Shown here piece by piece: positions 19,372-28,255 of a DNA stretch of 64,000 bases; the stretch's first letter is position 1, and each line of letters starts with the position of its first letter. A program made the position numbers and the translations under genes. The stretch comes from an uncultured Mycoplasmatota bacterium. Its GTDB lineage: Bacteria; Bacillota_I; Bacilli_A; Izemoplasmatales; Izemoplasmataceae. Where the stretch lies: the NCBI GenBank assembly GCA_913062645.1, contig CAJXVW010000001.1:992001-1056000 (forward strand), in the 5' to 3' direction. A model generated the notes under the pieces. It saw only the letters and a list, made by a program, of their open reading frames with translations, had not been told where the DNA came from and ran no database searches.

Positions 19372-19590
19372 ATGAGCAAGCTGATCATCGAAAACAACGT
19401 CCGCACGCAGCGGTTCTTACACGGCGAGATGACCCAGAAGGATCTCGCCCGCGCCGTCGGGGTCAGCCGGCAGACAATCGTCGCCATCGAAAAAGGTCAG
19501 TACTCGCCCTCGCTCGAACTCGCGTTCCGATTGGCGATGGCGTTCAACACCACCGTCGACGAACTATTTCACGCCACTGAGGAGAAATGA
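19372..19590 (+). CDS. Small XRE-family transcriptional regulator
   Basis: MTQKDLARAVGVSRQTIVAIEKGQYSPSLELAFRLA. Confidence 0.93.
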   Translation: MSKLIIENNVRTQRFLHGEMTQKDLARAVGVSRQTIVAIEKGQYSPSLELAFRLAMAFNTTVDELFHATEEK

Positions 19591-19618
19591 AAAAGCGCTC
19601 AATCGAGCGCTTTTTTTT
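19591..19618 (+). terminator. Intrinsic terminator
   Basis: AAAAGCGCTCAATCGAGCGCTTTTTTTT. Confidence 0.9.
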
Positions 19619-19632
19619 GTGATGAATGAAGA

Positions 19633-22600
19633 TTAGTTGCCGGCGTCTACGCCTGCCTTGCTGGCGAGTTCCGTTTCGACGGCGCCGGTTGCCGGGAGAT
19701 CGTTCATGTCGACATCGGCGGTAATCACAACGGTGTAGGATTCGCCACCGACGGTCGCATATCCGGTGAAGGTGATGGTGATGGCACCGGCATCTTCGGG
19801 ATTCGACGAACCGTTGGCGACGTAGATGTCAACGGTGTCCTGAAGCACGCCGTCGACATACAGCTCGGCGGTCCAGGTCGTATCGGTCGCAACTTCGTCA
19901 TTGTCGGCACCGATGGTCACATCGAGGGATACATTGCCACCAATCGTCCAGTCGGCAAAGTCCTGAATCTCGACGGTCGGCTGTTCGAGCGCGTCAGTCG
20001 TGAACGCGTGGGTGTAAATGACATCCGTCACATTGCCCGCACCAACGTCGTAGGTGGCTTCAATCTCGAGCGTGTAGTCGTAATCGCTCAAGAGGTTCAC
20101 CATGTCGATGTTGGTCGGAGCTGTGGTACTGATGATGAAACTATCGATTTCCGTGGCTCCTTGTTTCAAGGTCGCGGTCATCGTCGCGCCGGTAAGAATC
20201 GACTCATTGTCGTCGACCAGGACATCAAGTTCATTGGACTTCTTGTCGATTGTCTCATTGTCGATGCTGATCAGGCTCGCTGTCGACGGACTCGAGGTGG
20301 CGAGGACCTTGTCGGTCTGGACGCCTTCGAGATCGTTGAGATCGTAGGTCGACTCGATCGTGACGGTGTATGCCGTGTTGGGAGCCAGTTCATCGAAGGT
20401 ATAAGTCTGGTTGGAACCGGTCGTGATGGCCAGTTCTTCGACCAGCACGGCGCCTTCGTACAGACGCAGATACTGTTCGGTGCTGACGTTGTCGTCGTCG
20501 GTAAACGAATAGTTGACGGCGATCGTCGAGGTCGTCGGCACGACGGTGTTGAGAGCGCCGACGGGAACCGCGCTTTCCGGTGTTGTTTCGGTCAGTTCGG
20601 CGATGATGCCAGTGACCGTGCCATTGCCGTTGTTGAGGTCGAAGTCGGCTTCCACTTCAACGGTGTACTCGGTGCTGCCGGTGAGCCCGCTGAAGGTGAC
20701 GTTGATGTTGTTGCCGACGCTGAGCGCCGCGGTGTCGACGAGCGTGCCTTCGTCGTCGTAGAGGTTCGCTTCCAGAGCGCTGGAGACGCTGTCGCCATCG
20801 CTGACGACGATGTCGAAGATGAGCGTTGAACCCGTCACCGTGTCGAGCGTGATGTCCGCCGACGGAGCGTCCTTGGCGAGCGTGTCATGCGTCGCGACGG
20901 TCATCTGATAATGCGTGTAGGTGCCGTTGCCGTCGCCATTGTCGTAGTTGGTGACAAGGCGGATGACGTAGGTTGAATCCGACTGCAGTCCAGTGAACGA
21001 CAGACCGTTGTTGGCGCCGACGACGAGCGCGATGTCGTCGACCTTGGTGCCGTCCAGATAGAGTTCGGCGAACGTGGTTGCGCCGATGATGACGAGGTCG
21101 TTGTCGTAGACCGTGGCATCGAAGGTAATCGATTCCTGAGCGGTGGTGACATTGTCGACGACCGCTTGCGGGAGAAGTTTGTTGTAGACGCTTGTGAGCG
21201 CTTCGGCCAGTACGGCCGCGTCGGTTTCGCCGGCGCCGTCTTTCAAGTTGTAATCGGCGTAGACGACGACGCTGTAGAACTCACCATGGTTCACCGTATA
21301 CGTGAACGAGGCGGTCTGCACGCCGACGGAAAGGGTGATCGAATCGATCTCGACGTCATCCTTGTCGAACAGTTTGACGACGAGGTTTTCGGTGATCGTG
21401 TCATCGGCGTCGGTGACGACGACGGTGACATCGACGGTGTTCTGGTTGATCGTGATGTCGGTGATGTCGGCCGTCGGTGTGGCGTTGGCGATGGTTGTGA
21501 ACGACAAGGTGTCGATCGGACCATCGACCACGACGCCGTTGCCGTCGTTGAGATCGTAGTTGCCGCTGATGCGGATTTCAAAGTCGTAATCGGCGAGGAA
21601 GCCGCTGATGTCGAAGGTGACTTGGCTCGTGAACAGCAGTTTCTCCGCTTGCAGGGTATCGTTGTAATACAGTCCGGCCTTGAGCGTGCCTGGCGCGAGA
21701 ACGTCGAAGACGTCGTCGAGGCCGAGATCGAAGGTGATCCGGTCGCGGGTCAGCACGAGGCTGTCGACGTTGGTCACAGGCACCGTCTTGGCAAGCGTCG
21801 TGACGAAGCCGCTGGTCAGCTCGACGGCGAGTTGTTCGCCGCTGCCGTCGTTGATGTCATAGTCGGTAATGACGCGGACTTCATACTGATTGTCGCTGAG
21901 CAGGCCCGTGAAACTGACGTTCGTGTTGAGGCCGTCGGTGAGGGCGACTTCCTGTCCGGTTGCCACATCATCCTTGTACAGAACGGCCTTCGTGGTACCG
22001 GTGATCGTTCCATCTTCGTTGTTGACGTTGATGTTGACGGTGAACGACTCGTAGTCCTCCACAAAGGACACGACGGTGGCCGTGGGCGGACTGAGCGGCG
22101 GCGTTGCCTCAATCGCCGTGTCGAGGACGTAGGCGAGAACCGGGCCGCTTTCTTCGTTGAGATCGTAGTCGGTCTCGATCTGGATCTTGTATTCGGTGTT
22201 GGAGTCGAGTCCGGTGAAACTGACACCGGTGTTGTCGCCGACCACAAGCGCGATCGTGTCGCCGGTGGCGATGTCGCTCTGGTAGAGGACCGCTTGGAGG
22301 TTGCCGGTGATGATGGCGCTCGGGTCCTCGACGGTGACGTCGAAGGTAATCGAACTGACCGTCGACGAGACGTTCGCGAGTGTCGCGGCGACCATGTCGT
22401 AGGCGGCGGTCGTGATGAATTCGGTTTCGAGAATTTCGCCGATAATGACCGGTTCGCCGTCGTTCAGATCGTAATCGGCGACGACGTCGATGCGGTATTG
22501 GGCGTTGGAGAAGAGCGTGTCGAAGGTGACCGATGTGAATCCGATGTCGAGGTCGACTTCGTCGCCGGTCGCCGTGTCGCCAAGCATCAGAATGGCCTTG

Positions 22601-24957
22601 AGCGTACCCGGTACGACGACGTCGTAGGCATCGGTGACTTCGATCAGTGCGCTGATGCTGTCTTCGTCGGCGCTCGGGGATTGGAAGGTGGCGACGGGCG
22701 GCTGTTTCGGTTGGGTGGAGATGTTCAGTTCGGCAACTTGATATCCACCGGTAACGCCGTTGCCGTCGTTGAGATCGTAATCCAGATAGATGCGGACGCG
22801 GTAGTTGCTGTCGGACAACAGTCCGTCAAAGGTAATGTCAAAGTTCTCACCGTTGATGAGTGCTTCTTCGGTTACGACGGCGCCTTCAAAGTACAAGACG
22901 GCGACGACCGATCCGCCGGCGACGACGGCATCGGGATCGAAGATCTCGGCGTTGAACGAAATGGCCGTGTCGGTGGTATCGGTGTTGGTGATGGCGCTGG
23001 TCGGAATGACCTTCGCGGCGGTGACGACAGCCTGATTGATGAGCAACTGGTTGGACAGCACGCCGCTGCCATCGTCCAAATCGTAATCGGTGCGGACGAC
23101 CAATCGGTATTCGCTGTTGGATTGGAGATTGCTGAAACTGACGCTCGTCATGCCGATGCCGAGTGCCTGCTGGGCAACGAGCGTATCGCCGAGATAGAGA
23201 TAGACGACCGACGAGTTGTCGATGATCGTCTCATCGGCATCGATGATGCGGACATCGAAGTCCACGGTCGACGTTGTGATCGCTACGCTGCTGATTTCCG
23301 CAATCGGCTTTTTGGCTTCGGCGGTGAATGAAACGATGCGGCGCAAGGAATCGCCGAAGACGGCGCCGCTGCCGTCGCGGAGATTGTAGTCGGCAAAGAA
23401 CTCGATGTAATAGGTGAGGCCGGCCTTGGTCGCATAATCGAAGACGATTTCCGTCGTTTCGACATCCAGTTGGATCGTCTGCACGGCAGTGCCTTCTTCG
23501 TACAGAATCGCTTCGATGGCACCGATCAAGGTGTCGTTGACGTCACTGACGTCAAGACCGAGCGTGATGTATCCCTGGCTGACGACCATGCTTTCGACGG
23601 CGACCGTCGGCAGGGCGTTTTCAAGGGTGTTGTAGACTTGGCTGAAGATGATTTCTCCCGGTTGGACACCGTTGCCGTCATTGAGATCGTAATCGCCGAT
23701 GAGGTCGATCCGGAACGCCTTGTTGGCGAACAGGTTGTTGACCTGGAAGTCGACGTGATAGTTGAACAGTTCGGCTTCATCGACGAAAACATCCTCGATG
23801 TAGAGCCGGGCGATCAGCGAATCCTCGTCGATGATGCCGAGCGGATCGGCGATCGCGACGTCGAACTCGATGCTGTTTTCGCGGAGATCGAGATTGACGA
23901 GCTGCGGCAGGGGAACCTGGCGCGGCAGCGTCGAGAAGGTATGGATGGCGAGGACGTTGTCAAGACGGATGCCCTGACCGTCGCCGAGATTGTAATCGGC
24001 GAGGACTTTCAACGTATATTCGTTGTCGTTGAGCAGATCCTCGAAATGGAGTCCGTCGGTCGATCCGCTGATGTCGACATGATCGACGAGCGTCTCGCCG
24101 TTGTATATCGCGACACTCAAGCCACCGGCGACGGTGACATTGTCGTCATCGGTGAAGTCGACGTCGAAGTAGACCGTGTTGGAGGTGACGTTGACATTTT
24201 GAATCGAGGCACTGGGCAATCCGTTGGACAGGGTCGTGTATGTGCCGCTGTAGAGGACCATGTTGGCTTGCGTACCCTTGTTGTCGTCGAGATTGTAGCT
24301 GGCGACGATTTTGACTTCGTAGAGACGGTCGGCCAGGAGTCCGAAAAAGACGACGTTCGACAATCCCGTGCTGAGATCGAACGACTGTGCCAGTGTTTCG
24401 CCGGAATAGAGTTGCGCCTTGAGGCTGCCGGCACTGATGACGTCATCGACGTCGATGACGTTGAAGTCGATCGAGACGGTGTTTTCGGTCAACTCATAGT
24501 TCTCGCGGGTGACCGTGGGAACATCCTTGTAGACGTAGATTTCGAATTCATTGTTGGTGGTGACGGAAACGGCCAGACTCGTCTCGCCGTCCAGATAGTT
24601 GATGCGGTCGACGGAGTAAATCTTCTGACCGAGCGTCGTGCCGACATTGACATCGATGTAGATGCGCGTGCGCGTCGACTGGTCCAGGAACCGGGCGGAC
24701 GTGTGCGTGTATCCGTCGATGACGATCGACTTGATGTTGACGTTGTCCGGGTTGTTGAGCGTGACCTCGACGGTCACGGTCTGTTCCTTGGCACGGAAGA
24801 ACGTGACGAAATCCCCGCCGCTGACGGGGTCGGTGTCCTCCACTTTCACACTAACGAACGATGGTGGTGTGAGACCTTCGCCCTGGCCGGTGCATCCGAC
24901 CAGGATCAGTGCGGTGACCATCATCCCCAAAACTAGCATTATTCTCCGCATGTCCAT
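19633..24957 (-). CDS. Giant lipoprotein (1774 aa) with tandem FN3-like repeats
   Basis: Lipobox-like MVTALILVGCTGQG; about 15 repeats with an FDVxVxDxD strand motif and a DYDLNDGNG loop. Confidence 0.85.
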   Translation of the reverse strand: MDMRRIMLVLGMMVTALILVGCTGQGEGLTPPSFVSVKVEDTDPVSGGDFVTFFRAKEQTVTVEVTLNNPDNVNIKSIVIDGYTHTSARFLDQSTRTRIYIDVNVGTTLGQKIYSVDRINYLDGETSLAVSVTTNNEFEIYVYKDVPTVTRENYELTENTVSIDFNVIDVDDVISAGSLKAQLYSGETLAQSFDLSTGLSNVVFFGLLADRLYEVKIVASYNLDDNKGTQANMVLYSGTYTTLSNGLPSASIQNVNVTSNTVYFDVDFTDDDNVTVAGGLSVAIYNGETLVDHVDISGSTDGLHFEDLLNDNEYTLKVLADYNLGDGQGIRLDNVLAIHTFSTLPRQVPLPQLVNLDLRENSIEFDVAIADPLGIIDEDSLIARLYIEDVFVDEAELFNYHVDFQVNNLFANKAFRIDLIGDYDLNDGNGVQPGEIIFSQVYNTLENALPTVAVESMVVSQGYITLGLDVSDVNDTLIGAIEAILYEEGTAVQTIQLDVETTEIVFDYATKAGLTYYIEFFADYNLRDGSGAVFGDSLRRIVSFTAEAKKPIAEISSVAITTSTVDFDVRIIDADETIIDNSSVVYLYLGDTLVAQQALGIGMTSVSFSNLQSNSEYRLVVRTDYDLDDGSGVLSNQLLINQAVVTAAKVIPTSAITNTDTTDTAISFNAEIFDPDAVVAGGSVVAVLYFEGAVVTEEALINGENFDITFDGLLSDSNYRVRIYLDYDLNDGNGVTGGYQVAELNISTQPKQPPVATFQSPSADEDSISALIEVTDAYDVVVPGTLKAILMLGDTATGDEVDLDIGFTSVTFDTLFSNAQYRIDVVADYDLNDGEPVIIGEILETEFITTAAYDMVAATLANVSSTVSSITFDVTVEDPSAIITGNLQAVLYQSDIATGDTIALVVGDNTGVSFTGLDSNTEYKIQIETDYDLNEESGPVLAYVLDTAIEATPPLSPPTATVVSFVEDYESFTVNINVNNEDGTITGTTKAVLYKDDVATGQEVALTDGLNTNVSFTGLLSDNQYEVRVITDYDINDGSGEQLAVELTSGFVTTLAKTVPVTNVDSLVLTRDRITFDLGLDDVFDVLAPGTLKAGLYYNDTLQAEKLLFTSQVTFDISGFLADYDFEIRISGNYDLNDGNGVVVDGPIDTLSFTTIANATPTADITDITINQNTVDVTVVVTDADDTITENLVVKLFDKDDVEIDSITLSVGVQTASFTYTVNHGEFYSVVVYADYNLKDGAGETDAAVLAEALTSVYNKLLPQAVVDNVTTAQESITFDATVYDNDLVIIGATTFAELYLDGTKVDDIALVVGANNGLSFTGLQSDSTYVIRLVTNYDNGDGNGTYTHYQMTVATHDTLAKDAPSADITLDTVTGSTLIFDIVVSDGDSVSSALEANLYDDEGTLVDTAALSVGNNINVTFSGLTGSTEYTVEVEADFDLNNGNGTVTGIIAELTETTPESAVPVGALNTVVPTTSTIAVNYSFTDDDNVSTEQYLRLYEGAVLVEELAITTGSNQTYTFDELAPNTAYTVTIESTYDLNDLEGVQTDKVLATSSPSTASLISIDNETIDKKSNELDVLVDDNESILTGATMTATLKQGATEIDSFIISTTAPTNIDMVNLLSDYDYTLEIEATYDVGAGNVTDVIYTHAFTTDALEQPTVEIQDFADWTIGGNVSLDVTIGADNDEVATDTTWTAELYVDGVLQDTVDIYVANGSSNPEDAGAITITFTGYATVGGESYTVVITADVDMNDLPATGAVETELASKAGVDAGN
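19660..24520 (-). repeat. Protein-level tandem repeat array, about 15-16 units of about 100-110 aa
   Basis: Loop variants include YNLDDNKG, YNLGDGQG, YDLNDGNG, YNLRDGSG, YDLDDGSG, YDLNDGEP, YDINDGSG, YNLKDGAG, YDNGDGNG and FDLNNGNG. Confidence 0.8.
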
Positions 24958-25094
24958 TCCTCCAGTGTCTGGTCTCCGACGTGGTCGGATGACCCTATTA
25001 CAGTGTTGAAAAACATTGTTACATATCTATTAAATAATTTTATCATATATATGACCATATAGCAACGAATTTTCGAGGGCACCAAAAAAAGAGC

Positions 25095-26270
25095 CTACTT
25101 TTTGGCCCCTTTCTTGATGATTTTTTGACCATATGCGCGGTTGATGTCTTCGAGCATCTTGTCGACGGCTTCGTCCTTCTCTGACATGTTCTGGATTTCG
25201 AAGATGTCGATTTGGGCGAAAAAGTCGCTCGCATCGATCAGATTGGAGACACTGACCCCAAGCAGTCGAATCGGCTTGTCGGACTGGTTCTCGTCGTACA
25301 GTCGTTCAACGGTCTGGTAGATGTCGAAAAAGTTGTCGGTGTGATGTTCGCGGGTGAAACTGCGATTGATCTGGGTGAAGTCGTTGTAACGCACCTGAAT
25401 CGTGATCGTCTTGCAGGCACTGCCGTCGTCCTGGAGTCGTTTGACGACCTTGCGCGTCAAGGCGGTGAGGTGTTCGATGACATCCTGATAGATCAGCACG
25501 TCCTGGGCATAGGTTTGGCTGTTGCCGATCGACTTCATGTCCACATACCGGTGGGGATCCACCTGCCGGTCGTCGATGCCCATCGCCTTGTCGATGAACT
25601 CCTGGGCACGATTGCCGAGCACCAGTTCCAGTTTGTGACGGTCCTCGTAATGCACCAGGTCGCCGATCGTATGAATGCCGATCAGTTTCAGATTGGGGTG
25701 GGTCTTCTTACCGATGCCGTACATTTTCTCGATCGGCAGGGGCCACAGTTTTTCTTCCAAATCGCGTTTGCGCAGCACCGTGATGCCGAGCGGTTTTTTC
25801 ATGTCGGAGGCCATCTTGGCCAAGAACATGTTCGGGGCGATGCCGATCGACACCGGCAGATTGTGTTCCTTCATCAGCCGATCTTGAATCTGTTTGGCCA
25901 GTTCCAACGGATGAATCGCATCGCTCTTGTCGGTGACGTCGATGTAGCCCTCATCGATCGATCCTTTTTCAATCTCATCGGCGTATTCCCCAAGCAGGGC
26001 AAAGAATTTTTCGCTGTATTCATGATAGAGGTCGAAGTTGCCGGGCAGAATGATCAGATTCGGACACCGCTTCTTCGCCTCGACCACGCTCATTGCGCTT
26101 GTCACGCCAAACTTCCTGGCGACGTAGTTCGCCGTCGTCAAAACACCGCGACTGCTGCTGCCGCCGATGCCCAGCGGTTTGTCGCGGAGACTCGGATCCT
26201 GCGCCATTTCGCAACTGGCGAAAAAGGCGTTGAGATCGATGTGGAAGATGACGCGATACTTTTTTTCCAT
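25095..26270 (-). CDS. dinB: DNA polymerase IV (Y family)
   Basis: IFHIDLNAFFASCEM, SIDEGYIDVT, PVSIGIAPNMFLAKMASD. Confidence 0.95.
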   Translation of the reverse strand: MEKKYRVIFHIDLNAFFASCEMAQDPSLRDKPLGIGGSSSRGVLTTANYVARKFGVTSAMSVVEAKKRCPNLIILPGNFDLYHEYSEKFFALLGEYADEIEKGSIDEGYIDVTDKSDAIHPLELAKQIQDRLMKEHNLPVSIGIAPNMFLAKMASDMKKPLGITVLRKRDLEEKLWPLPIEKMYGIGKKTHPNLKLIGIHTIGDLVHYEDRHKLELVLGNRAQEFIDKAMGIDDRQVDPHRYVDMKSIGNSQTYAQDVLIYQDVIEHLTALTRKVVKRLQDDGSACKTITIQVRYNDFTQINRSFTREHHTDNFFDIYQTVERLYDENQSDKPIRLLGVSVSNLIDASDFFAQIDIFEIQNMSEKDEAVDKMLEDINRAYGQKIIKKGAKK

Positions 26271-26350
26271 TAAAATTCTTTCCTTTTTCAGGGATTTATA
26301 CTATAATATGTAAAGACGAAACCGAACCAAGACCAATCGAGGTGATAACC

Positions 26351-26533
26351 GTGCCAAAAAGCAGAAAGCGTACCAAGAAAACGCATCAAAAAGAAGAACC
26401 GAAACGGATGAAGACACAGAACATCGTCAAGACCAAAGGCGGGAAAGCCGTCATCATCCTGCTCGCCGCCAGTTTCTCCCTGGTCGGCGTCATCGCATTG
26501 ATCGTCCTGCTGATCGAAATCATGAACGCCTGA
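26351..26533 (+). CDS. Small basic single-TM protein (about 60 aa)
   Basis: GAGGTGAT 4 nt upstream of GTG; MPKSRKRTKKTHQKEEPKRMKTQNIVKTKGGKAVIILLAASFSLVGVIALIVLLIEIMNA; terminator follows. Confidence 0.7.
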   Translation: MPKSRKRTKKTHQKEEPKRMKTQNIVKTKGGKAVIILLAASFSLVGVIALIVLLIEIMNA

Positions 26534-26543
26534 GGACAAACGG

Positions 26544-26568
26544 AAAGCCTACGTGGTAGGCTTTTTTT
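26544..26568. terminator. Intrinsic terminator
   Basis: AAAGCCTACGTGGTAGGCTTTTTTT. Confidence 0.85.
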
Positions 26569-28243
26569 ATTGGTTCAATAGCTCCGTTGCGCTGTTCAAC
26601 GCGGCGTCTGTGATTTTGTCGCCACTCAACATCGCGGCGATTTCACGAACGCGCGACGCCCCTTCGAGCCGATCGATCTTGGCGATCGTGCGGTCGTTGA
26701 CGACTTCCTTGTGAATCCGCAAGTGATGATCGCTCGTCGACGCGACCTGGGGGATGTGGGTGATGCAGATGACCTGGGTCGCCTTGGCGATCGCCTTCAT
26801 TTTCTTGGCGACCTGGTTGGCGACATAGCCGCTGACCCCGCTGTCGATTTCATCAAAAATCATCAGCGCCAGATTGAGACTGGTCGCCAGCAAATTCTTG
26901 AACCCGAGCATGATGCGGCTCATCTCGCCGCCACTGGCACTCTTGCTGAGTGGTTTGAGCGGTTCTCCGACGTTGGTCGAAAGCAGAAAATCGACCTCGT
27001 CGACGCCATGATCAAAGAACACCGAGGGATCGTTGGGATCGCTTGGAGACGCTTGCGAGAAGGCGATTTCAAAGCGCGTGTCAGGCAGTTCGAGATCTCC
27101 CAGAATCGCCAACAATTTTTCTTCAATGTAGCGGCTGGTCTGCTGACGGAGCGCCGTCAGTTCGGCCGCTTTTTCACAGGTGTCCTGAAACGCCGCCTGG
27201 AGTCGTTTGCGCTGGGCGGCGATGACGTCGTCGTAGTGATCGACGTTGTTGATGTCGGCGCTGATCTCGTGCAGGTATTCGATCAGTTCAGGAACGCTCT
27301 TGCGATACTTGCGCTTGAGTGCGTCAAGCCGATTGAGCCGTTCTTGGTACTCATCGAGCAGTCGCGGATCAAAATCGAGTGAAGCGAGTTCCTGTTTGAG
27401 TGTTTCAAATGCGTCGTCCAGTTCGTAATAATGGCTTTCGAAGCGTTGTTGGAGATCTTGGTAGGACTCACTGAGCGAAGCGATTTTGCCGAGATCCTTG
27501 GCGGCATCGTACACCATCCCCAGTGCGTCGAACTCTTCGAGGCGCTGCCGGATCGACTGCATCGTCTGGAAAATCGTGTCGTAGTGTTCCATCTTTTCCA
27601 CCTGTTCGGTGAGATCCGCTTCTTCGTCGGGATCGAGCCCGTAGCCCTCGAGTTCCTTCTTCTGAAAGCGCAACAGGTCGAGTCGTTCGGCGAGATCGTC
27701 GTTGGATCGTTCGAGGCGACGCAGTTCGCGCCAGCTCGCCTTGTAGGCGGCAAGCGCCTGATGATAGTTCGCCAGGAGCGCTTCCATCTTGGGTCGTTCG
27801 AAGCCGTCGATGATGTCAATGTAGGTGTCCTGGTTGATCAACCGATGGGTGTCGATCTGCGTATGAATGTCGGCCAGTTTTCCGGTCACCTCGCGCAAGT
27901 CCTTGAGGGTGACGGTCGTGCCGTTCAGTTTGATGATGTTGTTGGCCGTCGGCGTGATCTGACGGCGGATCACCAGTTCCTCATCGGCGTCGATGTCCAA
28001 GTCCTGCAACAAGTCGCGGATGTCCTCGCTCTGGATCCGAAAGACGCCTTCCACTTCCGCTTTGTCGGCACCGGTCCGCACGATGTTGGAAGTCGCCCGG
28101 TCGCCCAGCAAAAGGCCGATCGCATCGATCAGCAGACTTTTTCCGGCACCGGTCTCGCCCGTCAGGGCGGTCATTCCCGGCTCGAACGTCACTTCGACGT
28201 TCTCGATGATGGCGAAATTCTTGACGGACAGATAGGTCAGCAT
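26567..28243 (-). CDS. recN: DNA repair protein RecN
   Basis: MLTYLSVKNFAIIENVEV, TGETGAGKSLLIDAI, SASGGEMSRIML, IFDEIDSGVSG. Confidence 0.96.
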   Translation of the reverse strand: MLTYLSVKNFAIIENVEVTFEPGMTALTGETGAGKSLLIDAIGLLLGDRATSNIVRTGADKAEVEGVFRIQSEDIRDLLQDLDIDADEELVIRRQITPTANNIIKLNGTTVTLKDLREVTGKLADIHTQIDTHRLINQDTYIDIIDGFERPKMEALLANYHQALAAYKASWRELRRLERSNDDLAERLDLLRFQKKELEGYGLDPDEEADLTEQVEKMEHYDTIFQTMQSIRQRLEEFDALGMVYDAAKDLGKIASLSESYQDLQQRFESHYYELDDAFETLKQELASLDFDPRLLDEYQERLNRLDALKRKYRKSVPELIEYLHEISADINNVDHYDDVIAAQRKRLQAAFQDTCEKAAELTALRQQTSRYIEEKLLAILGDLELPDTRFEIAFSQASPSDPNDPSVFFDHGVDEVDFLLSTNVGEPLKPLSKSASGGEMSRIMLGFKNLLATSLNLALMIFDEIDSGVSGYVANQVAKKMKAIAKATQVICITHIPQVASTSDHHLRIHKEVVNDRTIAKIDRLEGASRVREIAAMLSGDKITDAALNSATELLNQ

Positions 28244-28255
28244 GGTTCCTCCCGG

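Noticed and set aside
18906-19590. Membrane protein + XRE pair as a toxin-antitoxin module
   Set aside because: The first product is a 154-aa multi-TM protein, not a small toxin, and the order and size fit a regulator/sensor pair better. No direct support for toxicity.
21166-23331. 721-aa plus-strand ORF antisense to the giant lipoprotein
   Set aside because: Arises from the repetitive, Asp/Val-codon-rich sense gene; no RBS or domain. The sense frame has a signal peptide and coherent repeats.
24974-24990. TCCGAC-GTG-GTCGGA hairpin in the giant lipoprotein 5' region
   Set aside because: Only a 6-bp stem with a 3-nt loop and no U-tract; not enough to call a regulatory element.
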